DNA of 64,000 bases from DASZTV01 sp036268405 (GTDB taxonomy: Bacteria > Actinomycetota > Actinomycetes > JAFAQI01). The DNA lies in contig DATAUF010000053.1 of assembly GCA_036268405.1 (NCBI GenBank), forward strand, positions 1-64,000, read 5' to 3'. This document shows, piece after piece, positions 1-8,579 of the stretch. Each line of letters starts with the position of its first letter. Positions within the stretch are counted from its first letter, which is position 1. The position numbers and the translations under genes are program-made. The notes beneath the pieces were generated by a model. The model was not told the DNA's origin. It made no database searches and saw only the letters and a list, made by a program, of their open reading frames with translations.

Positions 1-189
1 TCCGAAGCCTGCCTGCGCGTCACCACCAACGCGCTACGAATCTATGGCGGCAACGGATACTCGCCGGAGTACGACGTGGAGCGCTACTTCCGGGATGCAC
101 CGCTGATGATCGTCGGCGAAGGAACAAACGAGATTCAACGACAGGTGATCGCCCGCCAGCTGATCGAGCGCGACCAGCGGAACCGATGA
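1..189 (+). CDS. acyl-CoA dehydrogenase, C-terminal fragment (5' end outside window)
   Basis: The first 62 codons are open from the window edge and stop at TGA 187-189. They read as the last part of an acyl-CoA dehydrogenase: R-I-Y-G-G-N-G-Y-S, then R-Y-F-R-D and the C-terminal signature V-G-E-G-T-N-E-I-Q-R. The Glu in GEGT sits where medium-chain enzymes carry their catalytic base (MCAD Glu376), so this looks like a classical homomeric type that oxidises acyl-CoA to enoyl-CoA with FAD. It differs from the other large-subunit dehydrogenases in the window, which have Gly, Ala or Arg at that position. The gene extends upstream, so substrate class and length cannot be judged. It is followed by a convergent AraC-type regulator. 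Confidence 0.9.
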   Translation, partial: SEACLRVTTNALRIYGGNGYSPEYDVERYFRDAPLMIVGEGTNEIQRQVIARQLIERDQRNR

Positions 190-239
190 TCTGCCGCACT
201 TAGCGAACGATCCGGCCAGCCGCAGCGCCGGTCAGGCTT

Positions 240-1079
240 TCAGTCCTCGTGCATGTCACGAGCCCGGCGGCGATAGGCAGAAGGAGTCTCGCCGGCTATC
301 CGGGCGAAGGCTCGCGAGAAGGCACTGAGGCTGTCGAAACCCACGGTGGTCGCGACATGGAGCACTGTGGATTCTGGCTCGGCCAGCATCGCCATCGCAC
401 GCAACAAGCGGGCCTGTTGCACATAGGTCCGCCACGAGATGCCGGTCTCTGCCGGGAACCGTCTGCGCAAGGTTCGGTCCGATGTACCGACGTTTCGGCA
501 GACTCCGTCGATCGTGACATCGCTGAGGTTGTGATCGGTGTACTCGATCACCGCAGCGATCAGCGGATCGTCGGTGACCGGCAGGCGAAGCGGCGCTTCG
601 TACTCAAGACAATCAGCCACCAAGCCTGCGAGGGCGGCGAAGTAAGCATCCGCCTGATGGTCGGTCGTGCTGCGGTTGATCGGCCAGCGCACGCCGTGCC
701 GGATCATCTCTCGTACGACGGGAGTGACCGCGACGATCCGCATCGCATTCCGGTGGGTCGTGACCAGGTCAGGCGCGAAGAACACCGACACCGTACGCAC
801 TGAGCACGGAATCCGGGTCCGGTGCTCAAGACCGGCGGGTATCCACGCGGCTTGCTGCGGCGGCAGAAGATACCGGCCACCTGTCGTTTCCACCTCGACC
901 GTCCCCGCGACGGCGTACTCGATCTGGTGCAGGTCGTGGGTGTGCCAGCTCGAATCGGTGACGCTGCCTTGGAACTGGAAGGTCCCCGCGCGCACCGACG
1001 ACTCGACCCGCATCGCGACCTGGCCCCAGTTGGCCGGTCGGGGCAAATCCTTGGCCATGATGGCAGCGACGGACACCAC
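240..1079 (-). CDS. AraC family transcriptional regulator
   Basis: The 279-residue protein has an N-terminal AraC-type cupin sensor (about residues 40-110, with W-H-T-H-D-L-H-Q-I-E and a P-P-Q-Q-A-A-W-I-P-A-G segment) and a C-terminal double helix-turn-helix (about 180-275, with the typical V-A-T-T-V-G-F-D-S-L-S-A-F-S-R-A-F recognition helix and G-E-T-P-S-A-Y-R-R). Members of this subfamily sense small molecules and activate or repress neighbouring genes. The start used is GTG at 1079; an in-frame ATG at 1058 (MAKDLPRP) is an alternative and neither has a strong ribosome binding site. It lies head to head with the methyltransferase at 1094, only 14 bases away, so the two probably share a control region. 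Ligand and targets are unknown. Confidence 0.85.
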   Translation of the reverse strand: MVSVAAIMAKDLPRPANWGQVAMRVESSVRAGTFQFQGSVTDSSWHTHDLHQIEYAVAGTVEVETTGGRYLLPPQQAAWIPAGLEHRTRIPCSVRTVSVFFAPDLVTTHRNAMRIVAVTPVVREMIRHGVRWPINRSTTDHQADAYFAALAGLVADCLEYEAPLRLPVTDDPLIAAVIEYTDHNLSDVTIDGVCRNVGTSDRTLRRRFPAETGISWRTYVQQARLLRAMAMLAEPESTVLHVATTVGFDSLSAFSRAFARIAGETPSAYRRRARDMHED

Positions 1080-1093
1080 CGTCTCAGCGTCTC

Positions 1094-1678
1094 ATGGTGG
1101 ACATGAACCAGGGACACCTCGACTACTTGGCCAGCCCCGAATGGGCGGAGCGCCTCAAGACCGAGCTGCTGCCATGGGTGGACAGCGTGGGCGACCTCGG
1201 CGACACCGTGATCGAGATCGGGCCGGGACCGGGCCGCACGACCGACCTGATCCGGCCCAGAGTGTCCTCACTGACTGCGGTCGAGCTCGACACCGACCTA
1301 GCCTCGAAGCTGGCCCAGCGGCTGTCCGGCAGCAACGTCAACGTTCTGAACGCCGACGCAACGCAGACCGGACTGCCAGACGGTCAGTTCTCGACCGTGC
1401 TCTGCTTCTCGATGCTTCATCACATGACCTCGCCCGCAGCGCAAGACCGGCTCTTCGCCGAGGTCGCCCGACTACTCAAGCCCGGCGGGATGTTCGTCGG
1501 AGTCGACGCGATCGACTCCGAGTTCATGCGCGACGCACACATCGACGACACCTATGTGCCCGTCGTGATGGACACCGCCACGGACCGGTTCATCGCAGCA
1601 GGCCTTACTCAGACCTTCATCGATCCCGCGGACTACCAGTTCCGGTTTCGGGCGAGCAAACCCGACGACGACCGGTAG
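1094..1678 (+). CDS. class I SAM-dependent methyltransferase
   Basis: The 194-residue protein has the Rossmann methyltransferase core. Motif I is V-I-E-I-G-P-G-P-G-R-T at about residues 38-48, the acidic loop that binds the SAM ribose is A-V-E-L-D, motif II reads N-A-D-A-T, and F-S-M-L-H-H-M followed by L-K-P-G-G gives motifs III-IV. It is a small UbiE/COQ5-like (Methyltransf_11) enzyme; the sequence gives no hint of the acceptor. ATG at 1094 is used, with an in-frame ATG at 1103 also possible. It is divergent from the AraC gene, which may regulate it. No other gene follows in the same direction for about a kilobase, so it is probably monocistronic. Confidence 0.85.
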   Translation: MVDMNQGHLDYLASPEWAERLKTELLPWVDSVGDLGDTVIEIGPGPGRTTDLIRPRVSSLTAVELDTDLASKLAQRLSGSNVNVLNADATQTGLPDGQFSTVLCFSMLHHMTSPAAQDRLFAEVARLLKPGGMFVGVDAIDSEFMRDAHIDDTYVPVVMDTATDRFIAAGLTQTFIDPADYQFRFRASKPDDDR

Positions 1679-1837
1679 ATGCACGGCATGCCGAGGCGGC
1701 TCGAACTCGATCGCTGCTGCGCGCAGCTGTTCGACCGCACGTGCGCCGCCTGCGTTCCCCCACCCCAGGAATGAGATGGGCTTGCACCTCCACTCGACGA
1801 AGGCATGACGGCGATTCACATCGCGGTGTGGCGTCCG

Positions 1838-2221
1838 TCAGGTCACGGTGCCGTTGAAGACCGCCAGGATCACCCGATTCACACCTTCGCTGCGACGCAG
1901 GTCGATCGCGCCACGCATCTCCAGGATCCGAAGGAGCTGATACAAGGTGTCAAGAAGAACCGAGCTCTGCTGGAAGTCGGCCGGCGTCATCGGAATGGTG
2001 GTCGTGATGGGTCTGACGGAGCGCGGTCCGGCCGCGGCTAGGTCAACCCTCACCTGCGCGGAGATTGCGCGCCACAACGCGATCAGTCCGTCGACCGCTT
2101 CATCGCCCGGGATTCGCCCCTCGCTCCGGAGGGCCGTGACGGCGTCGAAGACTCGCTCCATGTAGCTGAGATACTCAACGCCCTCAGCAGGCAGATACGC
2201 CAGCGACGTCAACGGTGACAC
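1838..2221 (-). CDS. hypothetical protein, 127 aa
   Basis: This frame starts at GTG 2221 behind a good ribosome binding site (GGGAGGG, 8-base spacer), which supports translation. The protein is predicted to be mainly alpha-helical (Y-M-E-R-V-F-D-A-V-T-A-L, L-L-D-T-L-Y-Q-L-L-R-I-L-E-M-R-G) and has no membrane segment, signal peptide or Cys motif. I do not recognise the family. It lies downstream of, and on the same strand as, the amidohydrolase remnant at 2262-2543, with a gap of 40 bases. It could therefore be the surviving end of a degraded operon, or an independent gene. Function unknown. Confidence 0.5.
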   Translation of the reverse strand: MSPLTSLAYLPAEGVEYLSYMERVFDAVTALRSEGRIPGDEAVDGLIALWRAISAQVRVDLAAAGPRSVRPITTTIPMTPADFQQSSVLLDTLYQLLRILEMRGAIDLRRSEGVNRVILAVFNGTVT

Positions 2222-2261
2222 GCGCTTTACCCTCCCATGACCTAGGGCGATTTGCGATGGG

Positions 2262-2543
2262 TCATTTTGGGGACGAATCCAGCGGACTGAGTCTCATCAT
2301 CGATGTGCCGGATCCCGTCCCGATCAGACGGTCAGCCCGAAGGCGCGGGCGGCATTGCTCCGCGGCACCGCCGATGATCTCGCGCATCGTCTCGGGCACC
2401 AGCTCGGGACGGATCAGGTAAGTCCCGTCGGCTCGGGTCTCGAGGTGAATGACCTTGCAGCGCAGTCGCTCCGGCAGCTCGTCCGCCAGCGTCGGCGGCG
2501 GCGCAATGTGGCAGTCGGTTGTGATCAACGGTCGAGTTGCCAC
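2262..2543 (-). pseudogene. amidohydrolase N-terminal remnant
   Basis: From GTG 2543 the frame gives about 57 residues that look like the start of an amidohydrolase_2 (TIM-barrel) protein: T-T-D-C-H-I-A-P-P-P-T-L, then E-L-P-E-R-L-R, and finally I-I-G-G-A-A-E. The D-x-H near the N-terminus is where this family keeps its first metal ligands; compare V-D-D-H-V-V-E-P in the intact amidohydrolase at 41884. After that, about 30 residues of unrelated, basic, low-information sequence run to a stop. A normal family member has 350-400 residues, so more than 80 percent of the gene is missing. I read it as a decayed gene; a short real protein is the less likely alternative. Confidence 0.4.
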
Positions 2544-2671
2544 ACGTGGACCCTGCCACTCGCTGGCGATCACGTCAACGGTGTTCACTTGAAGGTTTGG
2601 GGGGTCCGTTCCGCCGTCATCTAGCCTGACGGCGATCGGATTTCGCAGGGCGGGCACGGGGAGGGGAAGCG

Positions 2672-3286
2672 TTGGCGACTCGGGCGGTACGTGCACCGGC
2701 GCCGCGCGCCAGTCTGTCTACCGAGGACATCGTCGAGACAGCGCTGGAGCTGATCGCCGAGTACGGCGTGGAGCAGCTGTCGATGCGGCAGCTCTCGGCG
2801 CGCCTGGGGTCGTCGCTGGGCGCGACGTACCGCCACGTGGCCACCAAAGAGGCGCTGCTCCAGCTATGCGGCGAGCAACTCATCGAGCGAAGCTTCCACC
2901 CGCTCGCAGCCGGTCAGGATCCGCTCATCTGGATCCGCGAGCAGGTGCTGCACCTGTACGACGTGGTCCGCGCGCATCCGGGCATGGCGGCATACATCGT
3001 CGGCCAACCCGACGTCGTGACGATGGAGCTCATCACCGCGGTTCATGATGCGCTGATCGCAACGGGACGATCAGAGGTCTCGAGCGACCACGCCCGCCTA
3101 GTGCTCTTCTTCTACTGCAGCGGCGCGCTGCTTACCGACGCAACAACGCTGCTCAGCTATGCCGGTGTCGCCGAGCCGAGACAGCTGATCGCCGACGGCC
3201 TGGACTACATCCTTCAGACCGGCACCACGTCCCTCGGGAGGGCGGCCACCCCCCCGAGAGGCCGCCGCCGGCGCAGCGCCTCGTGA
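2672..3286 (+). CDS. TetR family transcriptional regulator
   Basis: The 204-residue protein has a TetR N-terminal DNA-binding domain at about residues 14-60 (I-V-E-T-A-L-E-L-I-A-E-Y-G, then L-S-M-R-Q-L-S-A-R-L-G and the recognition helix ending A-T-Y-R-H-V). A divergent all-helical ligand domain follows, of the type with a C-terminal TetR_C fold. The start is TTG 2672, chosen because GAGGGGAAG lies directly upstream. The last 15 residues are very basic. It converges on the PKD-hydrolase gene 27 bases downstream. Its targets are unknown; the nearest candidates are the hydrolase and the first Liv transporter. Confidence 0.85.
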   Translation: MATRAVRAPAPRASLSTEDIVETALELIAEYGVEQLSMRQLSARLGSSLGATYRHVATKEALLQLCGEQLIERSFHPLAAGQDPLIWIREQVLHLYDVVRAHPGMAAYIVGQPDVVTMELITAVHDALIATGRSEVSSDHARLVLFFYCSGALLTDATTLLSYAGVAEPRQLIADGLDYILQTGTTSLGRAATPPRGRRRRSAS

Positions 3287-3313
3287 CACGGCGCCGGCTC
3301 CCGTTTGTACCGC

Positions 3314-5458
3314 TCAGGTCACGACGACCCGGGCGGAGGCGACATTGGACAGCTGCCGGTAGAGCGCACTGACGTCCCCTTCGCAGTGCCCGGTCACCCG
3401 CGCGGTGATGAAGTACGTTCCGGGCTTGTCGTACGAGTACGTCGTCGAGCAGTCAACATGGGCTGATTTGCCGTCGAGCTCCTCGCGCTTCGGGAACGCT
3501 CCCGAACCTTCGAAGTCCCACTCCAGCCCAGTGATGGTGCCGCCAGCCGGTGGCGCGTCCACGACCGCGGTGATCGCCACCGATTCGCCCGCCTTCACCT
3601 CGGCGCGACTGCTGCCGTTGGCGGTGATGGTCACGACCGGCTGAACCCCGCCGCGGTCGGCGGCGCTGGCAGGCAGGCTCACCTTGCCATCGGCGTAGCT
3701 GTAGTTGGTGCCGGCCGGCTCGACTCCCTGCTCGCACCAGGCGGCGAGGTCGACCAGCCCCTGCTCGATGAGCGGCATGTAGTCGATCAGCCAGGTGGAG
3801 GTCGCCCGCTTGGGATCGGACGGCGCGAACATCACCGGGATGTGCTCGGCGTTCTGCGACCAACGCTGGCGGAAGCGCTTCTGCAGGCCTTCCTCGCCCT
3901 GTGCACGTCGCACCGCCTCGCGGTAGACGGTGCCTTGCGGTGGCCACAACGAGGCGTCGTGGGTGTGGTGGATCCACAGCAGCTTGCCCTCGTACTTACC
4001 CGAGTACGGCGTGCCCATCAGCGGCGACTGGAGCGGCACCGGGTGCTGCTGGTAGATCGGGACGCCGTCGACCCTCAGGAAGTCGAACTGTGGGTCGTCC
4101 ATGAGGTGGTGGCGGTAGTAGTAGCAGAACGCCAGGAAGGGCCGGTTGTCCACGTGCACGGTGTCGCCGACCTCAACGCCGGTGAACCGCTGGAGGTTGG
4201 CCTCGCCGACACCGTCGCACTGGAAGACGTCGCCGACACTGTTGAGGCAGTAAAGCTGGCGCCCTGCGGCCTTGCCGCTCTTCACCTGCACGCCGGCTCC
4301 GAGCCGGTACCCACTGTCGATGCCGTTGATCTCGACCGCGACCGGCAGGTCCATCCCTTCAGCTCCGGCCATCAGGGTGACCATCAGTTTCATCATCGCG
4401 AACTTCTCGTCCGGGAAGTCATCAGGGTTCTCGAGGAATACACGGGGGGTGATGACCCGGCTCACCTCGCCAGTGAAGTCGAGGATGTCGTCCGCCACCA
4501 GGTGCGGCGCGTCATGCCCGATGTAGCCGGGCTTGGTCCAGAAGCTCTCGAAGTAGTCGGCATCGACCTCCCGAAGCTCGCTGGCCATCGAGGTCCACAG
4601 CCAGATCTGACCCATCGGCTGGCCGACCATGAACTCATCGCCCCGCGGATAGCCGAGCCGGTAGAGAGTCGCCAGCTCCTCTCTCTCATGGGTCGTCAGG
4701 CCGACGTAGGGATCCCCGCTGCCGCCCGCTGCCGTCGCATCGACGACGTCGGCGATCTTGTCGCGCAGGATGCGCTGCACGTTGAACATCGCGGCAAACG
4801 ACATCACCTGCGCGCCCTGGACATGCTTCGTGGTGCCGTGGTCGTCGATGTCGCCGCCACCCATGAACGGCAACGCGCCATCCCAGATGTCGGCGCCGTA
4901 TTCGAGATTCAACGGCGATCGCCGCCCGCCGCCACTGCCGCCCCAGACGTAGGAGTGATGCGGCGCCTCGCCGTAGACCTGTGCCGCGACGTGCCGCGAG
5001 AACCGAGCGGCCTCGTTGTTCGCACGGAAGCCGTAGATCGTGGGGTCGTCGCCGGCTCGTGGGTCGACGTCATCGCCCGCGTGGCCCTGGTTCGACTCCG
5101 CCAGGTACCCACCGAGCCGGATGGTCAGGTCGAGGCCGCCGATCATGGCCCCCATCGGGCCACCAAAGGCGTCCTCGTGACCCCCGTGAGCCCCCTCGAG
5201 CGGGCTGTACATGCGTCCCTGATAGGCGTCCGGCGACGGGAAGTAGAAGGTGAACCGGGTAGCAGTGTCGGCGAAGCCGCCGTGCACGTGACGATGCGGT
5301 GCGGGGGTCTCTCGCCACTCGTCGATGTCGATGTATGCCGCCCCGAAGTAGGAGTCGGTCGGCTGATAGCTCGCTGCCTCAAGCGTGCCGTAGTCGGGAC
5401 CGAACTTGGCAGGACCGGACGCCTGATCGGCAGCCGTTTCCGTGGCATCAACCGTCAT
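3314..5458 (-). CDS. large putative hydrolase with C-terminal PKD domain
   Basis: The 714-residue protein starts at ATG 5458, preceded by AAGGAG with a 6-base spacer; the open frame extends upstream but only this start has a ribosome site. About residue 172 lies S-Y-V-W-G-G-S-G-G-G-R-R-S, which fits the G-x-S-x-G nucleophile elbow of alpha/beta hydrolases and resembles the tannase/feruloyl-esterase motif. Later segments H-H-T-H-D-A-S-L-W-P-P (about 500) and N-A-E-H-I-P (about 535) could supply acid and His residues. From about 610 to the end a PKD-like Ig fold is visible (L-E-W-D-F-E-G-S-G, then Y-S-Y-D-K-P-G-T-Y-F-I-T-A-R-V). There is no signal peptide, which is unusual for a PKD protein. 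It is just downstream of the Liv fusion gene and on the same strand. An ester-cleaving role on the imported substrate is inference. Confidence 0.6.
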   Translation of the reverse strand: MTVDATETAADQASGPAKFGPDYGTLEAASYQPTDSYFGAAYIDIDEWRETPAPHRHVHGGFADTATRFTFYFPSPDAYQGRMYSPLEGAHGGHEDAFGGPMGAMIGGLDLTIRLGGYLAESNQGHAGDDVDPRAGDDPTIYGFRANNEAARFSRHVAAQVYGEAPHHSYVWGGSGGGRRSPLNLEYGADIWDGALPFMGGGDIDDHGTTKHVQGAQVMSFAAMFNVQRILRDKIADVVDATAAGGSGDPYVGLTTHEREELATLYRLGYPRGDEFMVGQPMGQIWLWTSMASELREVDADYFESFWTKPGYIGHDAPHLVADDILDFTGEVSRVITPRVFLENPDDFPDEKFAMMKLMVTLMAGAEGMDLPVAVEINGIDSGYRLGAGVQVKSGKAAGRQLYCLNSVGDVFQCDGVGEANLQRFTGVEVGDTVHVDNRPFLAFCYYYRHHLMDDPQFDFLRVDGVPIYQQHPVPLQSPLMGTPYSGKYEGKLLWIHHTHDASLWPPQGTVYREAVRRAQGEEGLQKRFRQRWSQNAEHIPVMFAPSDPKRATSTWLIDYMPLIEQGLVDLAAWCEQGVEPAGTNYSYADGKVSLPASAADRGGVQPVVTITANGSSRAEVKAGESVAITAVVDAPPAGGTITGLEWDFEGSGAFPKREELDGKSAHVDCSTTYSYDKPGTYFITARVTGHCEGDVSALYRQLSNVASARVVVT

Positions 5459-5516
5459 GGGAGTCTCCTTCAGTGAGCACGATGTGAACGATGTTGACTT
5501 TGAGGTAGTCGCGCTG

Positions 5517-8393
5517 TCAAGCGCGACTGGAGGGTCGACCGGCGGCGACCGGCTTGGGCTTGGGTGGCGTCGATGACCGCGACTTCGACGAACGCGGCGC
5601 CGCCTGCTTGCGACGACTAGTCGCTCGGGCACCCGAACGATTGATTGCCGCCTCGTCGACGCCGAGGTAGCTGGCAATCACCCGCGGGTCGTGGCGCACC
5701 TTGGCAGGCGAGCCCTCGGCGATCACGCGACCCTGGTCGAGGGCGTAGACCCGGTCACACAATCCCATCAGCAGCGGAACGTCATGCTCCACGATGAGGA
5801 TGGCGCAACCAAGATCGTCGCGGATGCCTCGCAGCAGTGGTCCGAATGCCTCGGCGTCGCGCTGAGCGACACCGGCTGTCGGTTCGTCGAGTAACAGGAA
5901 CCGCGGCCGTGCCGCGATCTGCAGCGTGAGGTCACAGATCCGGCGCGTGCCGGTCGACAGGTCTGCGGTCAGGGTGTCGGCCCACGGTGAAAGGCCGGTG
6001 CTCGCCACAAGCGCCTCCGCCTCGGCGCGGATCTTGGCTTCCGCGCCGGTTGCCCACGGCGCCCGCACCATCGAGGAGATGGCGCCGATGCCGCGACGGG
6101 CACCGAGCACCGTCTGCACCGCCTCGCGGACGGTGAGCCCCGGGAACAGATGAGCCGCCTGGAAGCTGCGTGCCAGGCCGTACGCCGACCGCAGGTCCGT
6201 CGGCAGCTTGTCGATCCGTTGGCCGTCCAGCCAGACCGAGCCGGAGTCGGCCCGCAGCAGGCCGGTGATCACGTTGAGCAGCGTGCTCTTGCCTGCGCCG
6301 TTCGGTCCGATCAACCCGACGATCTCGCCGCGTTGCACTTGGATCGACGCACCGTCCAGCGCCCTGATCCCCCCGAAGTCGAGGGTCACCGCATTGACAT
6401 CGAGTGAGGAAGACCCTTCGGCCACGCTCGTCGCGCCGCGCGTGCGCACTTGGCGACTGACCCGTTCCAGCACCCGCTCCCAGCGATCCTGGATCGCACC
6501 CGCGATGCCGCTCGGGTACGCCAGCAGGACGCCGAGGGTCAACAGCCCGCTCAGCGCCAGCTGGGCACCGGCCTGTCCTCCGGAGCCGAAAATACTGCCC
6601 AGATGGGGGCCGAGGAAGAAGACCGAGGCGTAGATCAGGAACGACGCCGCCACCGCACCGGTCGCCGAGCCCAACCCGCCGATGACAGGCAGCGCGAGGA
6701 TGGTGAGCGACAGGTCCGGGGTGAACTGATCCGGACTCGCGGTCCGCCACGCAAGTCCCCACGCAACACCGGCAGCACCGGCGAAGAACCCGCTGATCGC
6801 AAGCGTCATCAGCTTGACCGTGGCCGGGGTGACGCCGAACGTGGCACTGGCTCGCTCGTTGTCGCGCACCGCGATCATCAGGCGGCCCGGGGTGGATCGA
6901 CGCAATGCGCGGGTGACCAGCATGACCGCGACCAGGATCACCAGCGCCAGGTAATACACCGACAGCAGTCCGTACACCGACCCGACCCCGCGCAGCACCG
7001 GGGTCGGGGACAGATCGACGTTCGGGGTGTCGGAGCCGGTGAACCAGTGTTCCCGGAAGAGCCACTCGTTGGCCACCAACGCGAAGCCGAGGGTCGTCAC
7101 GGCGAGCGTCAGACCACGCACCCGCAATGCCGGGATGCCGACGACGGTCAGGACTGCGGCGCCGGCGGCGCCCGCAGCCAACACGAGCACCGGGATGCTC
7201 ACGCCGTGCGATGCGAGCCGGGCAGCCACGAAGGCGCCGACCCCGAGCACTGCGAAATGCCCGAGGCTGAGCTGTCCGCCCCAACCCACGAGCATGGTCA
7301 CCGAGACGGCGACGACGGCGTAGATCAGGATCAGGCTGAGCTCGAAGCGGTGACCGTCCGAGCGCAGCCCCGGCAACAGCGGGAGCAGCACCCCGCAACC
7401 GAGGCCGGCCAGCCGCAGCATCCCTGTGTGGCGGCGCACCAGGAATCGGTCGCGGATGTTCTCCGGGACACGCAGCGGGGCCCGGTCGTCGCTGGCCACA
7501 CCTTGCGTCGCGAATGCGCGGGCGATGTCGCCGCCGCGGACCAGAACGACGAGCAGAACGACTGCGAACATCACCAGCAGCGCGGTGCCATCGTTGGAAG
7601 AGACGGAGATCGTGACCTGCTCGACGACCCCGAGGGTGATCCCACCGAGAAGCGCGAGCGGGATCGAGCCGAACGCGCCGAACGCCGCGGCGCCGAGTGC
7701 GACGAACAGCTGCTCGGGTCCTAGCGCCGTCGCGTTGAAGCTGGCATCCGACGGGGCCTGGAGGATGGCCGATACGGCGGACAGCGCACCCGCGATTCCC
7801 CACGTCACGGCACTGACCCGGGAGGGCGAGATGCCGCACAGCCGCGCCGCATCGGGATTGGCCGCCGCCGCCCGAATCGTCTTGCCCATGACGGTGTAGC
7901 GCAGGAACAGCGCGATCGCGGCGACCAGGGTCGGCACGAGGATCAGGATGAGGACGTACTGCCCGCCGAAGACCACCCCGCCAAAGGTGAAGCCGCTGTT
8001 GACAGGCAGCGGGAACCCCTTGAGCTGAAGACGAACCTGGTTGGGCTGCAACGCCGGGATGACCAGCAACGCGAGCAGCAGTTGCGAGACACCGAGCGTC
8101 AGCAGCAGCACCGACACCGTGGAAGACGACCGCGCGCGCATCCGCCGGATGAACAGCCGCTCGACCAACAACCCGGTCAGGACCCCAACGGCAATCGCCG
8201 CCGGAAACGCTGCCGCGTAGCTCCAGCCCGAGTCCAGGCACAGCTTGGCAAGAACCAGCGCGGACAGCGCGCCGAGCTGACCGTGAGCAAGGTTGAGGAA
8301 ACGGTTCGCCCGGTAGACCAGCACGAGTCCGACGGCGAGCAGCCCGTAGAGCATGCCCGTCAACACGCCCAACGTCAGTGAGCCGAGGTTCAA
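5517..8393 (-). CDS. fused Liv-type ABC importer: permease LivH - permease LivM - ATPase LivG
   Basis: A single frame of 958 residues holds three subunits that are normally separate. Residues about 1-300 are a LivH-type permease (R-F-L-N-L-A-H-G-Q-L-G-A near the start). About 320-640 are a LivM-type permease (W-G-G-Q-L-S-L-G-H-F-A; E-H-W-F-T-G-S-D). About 655-910 are a LivG ATPase with Walker A G-P-N-G-A-G-K-S-T, signature L-S-T-G-T-R-R and Walker B F-L-L-L-D-E-P. The ABC signature is degenerate (LSTGTRR for LSGGQ). The C-terminus is a basic Ser/Pro/Lys tail. TTG 8393 is preferred because AGGGGG lies 9 bases upstream and it sits just before the first permease helix; ATG 8465 would add 24 residues without a ribosome site. 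It pairs with the divergent LivF and binding-protein genes. Imports an amphipathic or organic-acid substrate, unidentified. Confidence 0.85.
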   Translation of the reverse strand: MNLGSLTLGVLTGMLYGLLAVGLVLVYRANRFLNLAHGQLGALSALVLAKLCLDSGWSYAAAFPAAIAVGVLTGLLVERLFIRRMRARSSSTVSVLLLTLGVSQLLLALLVIPALQPNQVRLQLKGFPLPVNSGFTFGGVVFGGQYVLILILVPTLVAAIALFLRYTVMGKTIRAAAANPDAARLCGISPSRVSAVTWGIAGALSAVSAILQAPSDASFNATALGPEQLFVALGAAAFGAFGSIPLALLGGITLGVVEQVTISVSSNDGTALLVMFAVVLLVVLVRGGDIARAFATQGVASDDRAPLRVPENIRDRFLVRRHTGMLRLAGLGCGVLLPLLPGLRSDGHRFELSLILIYAVVAVSVTMLVGWGGQLSLGHFAVLGVGAFVAARLASHGVSIPVLVLAAGAAGAAVLTVVGIPALRVRGLTLAVTTLGFALVANEWLFREHWFTGSDTPNVDLSPTPVLRGVGSVYGLLSVYYLALVILVAVMLVTRALRRSTPGRLMIAVRDNERASATFGVTPATVKLMTLAISGFFAGAAGVAWGLAWRTASPDQFTPDLSLTILALPVIGGLGSATGAVAASFLIYASVFFLGPHLGSIFGSGGQAGAQLALSGLLTLGVLLAYPSGIAGAIQDRWERVLERVSRQVRTRGATSVAEGSSSLDVNAVTLDFGGIRALDGASIQVQRGEIVGLIGPNGAGKSTLLNVITGLLRADSGSVWLDGQRIDKLPTDLRSAYGLARSFQAAHLFPGLTVREAVQTVLGARRGIGAISSMVRAPWATGAEAKIRAEAEALVASTGLSPWADTLTADLSTGTRRICDLTLQIAARPRFLLLDEPTAGVAQRDAEAFGPLLRGIRDDLGCAILIVEHDVPLLMGLCDRVYALDQGRVIAEGSPAKVRHDPRVIASYLGVDEAAINRSGARATSRRKQAAPRSSKSRSSTPPKPKPVAAGRPSSRA

Positions 8394-8579
8394 GCCTGCT
8401 GACCCCCTGGTAGCAGCCCGACGGGAATCGTCGTGGCTTTGGACGGATGAAGGTGGGGGCAGCATGCCGCCGATGAACGCTGTTCGCAAGCGGGTGCCGT
8501 AACGCCGCGCCGAAATCCGATGTCCCTTGCGCGGATATGCAAATGGTGCAATCGTCTGCCGAAATGCTGCAGCCCGGTC
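8394..8579. promoter_or_regulatory. divergent control region of the first Liv system
   Basis: This 186-base gap separates the LivH-M-G fusion (leftward) from LivF (rightward) and must hold promoters for both. The most AT-rich stretch is around 8533-8545 (GGATATGCAAATGG), a possible -10 region for the rightward gene. I see no convincing -35 box or long inverted repeat. The leftward gene's ribosome site (AGGGGG) is at the left edge. Confidence 0.3.

Noticed and set aside
3842..5476. Long open frame opposite the PKD-hydrolase gene
   Set aside because: It follows the high-GC codon bias of the true gene on the other strand, has no family motif and no ribosome site.
5494..5520. TTGAC ... GTCAA widely spaced repeat upstream of the PKD-hydrolase
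   Set aside because: Spacer of 17 bases and overlap with the end of the Liv gene; arms of five bases are likely chance, and no good -10 follows the TTGACA.
5932..8241. Long open frames overlapping the Liv fusion gene, including 6450-7724 on the other strand
   Set aside because: Composition is Arg/Gly/Pro-rich and low in hydrophobic motifs, as expected of a GC-rich shadow. The Liv frame carries all ABC and permease signatures.
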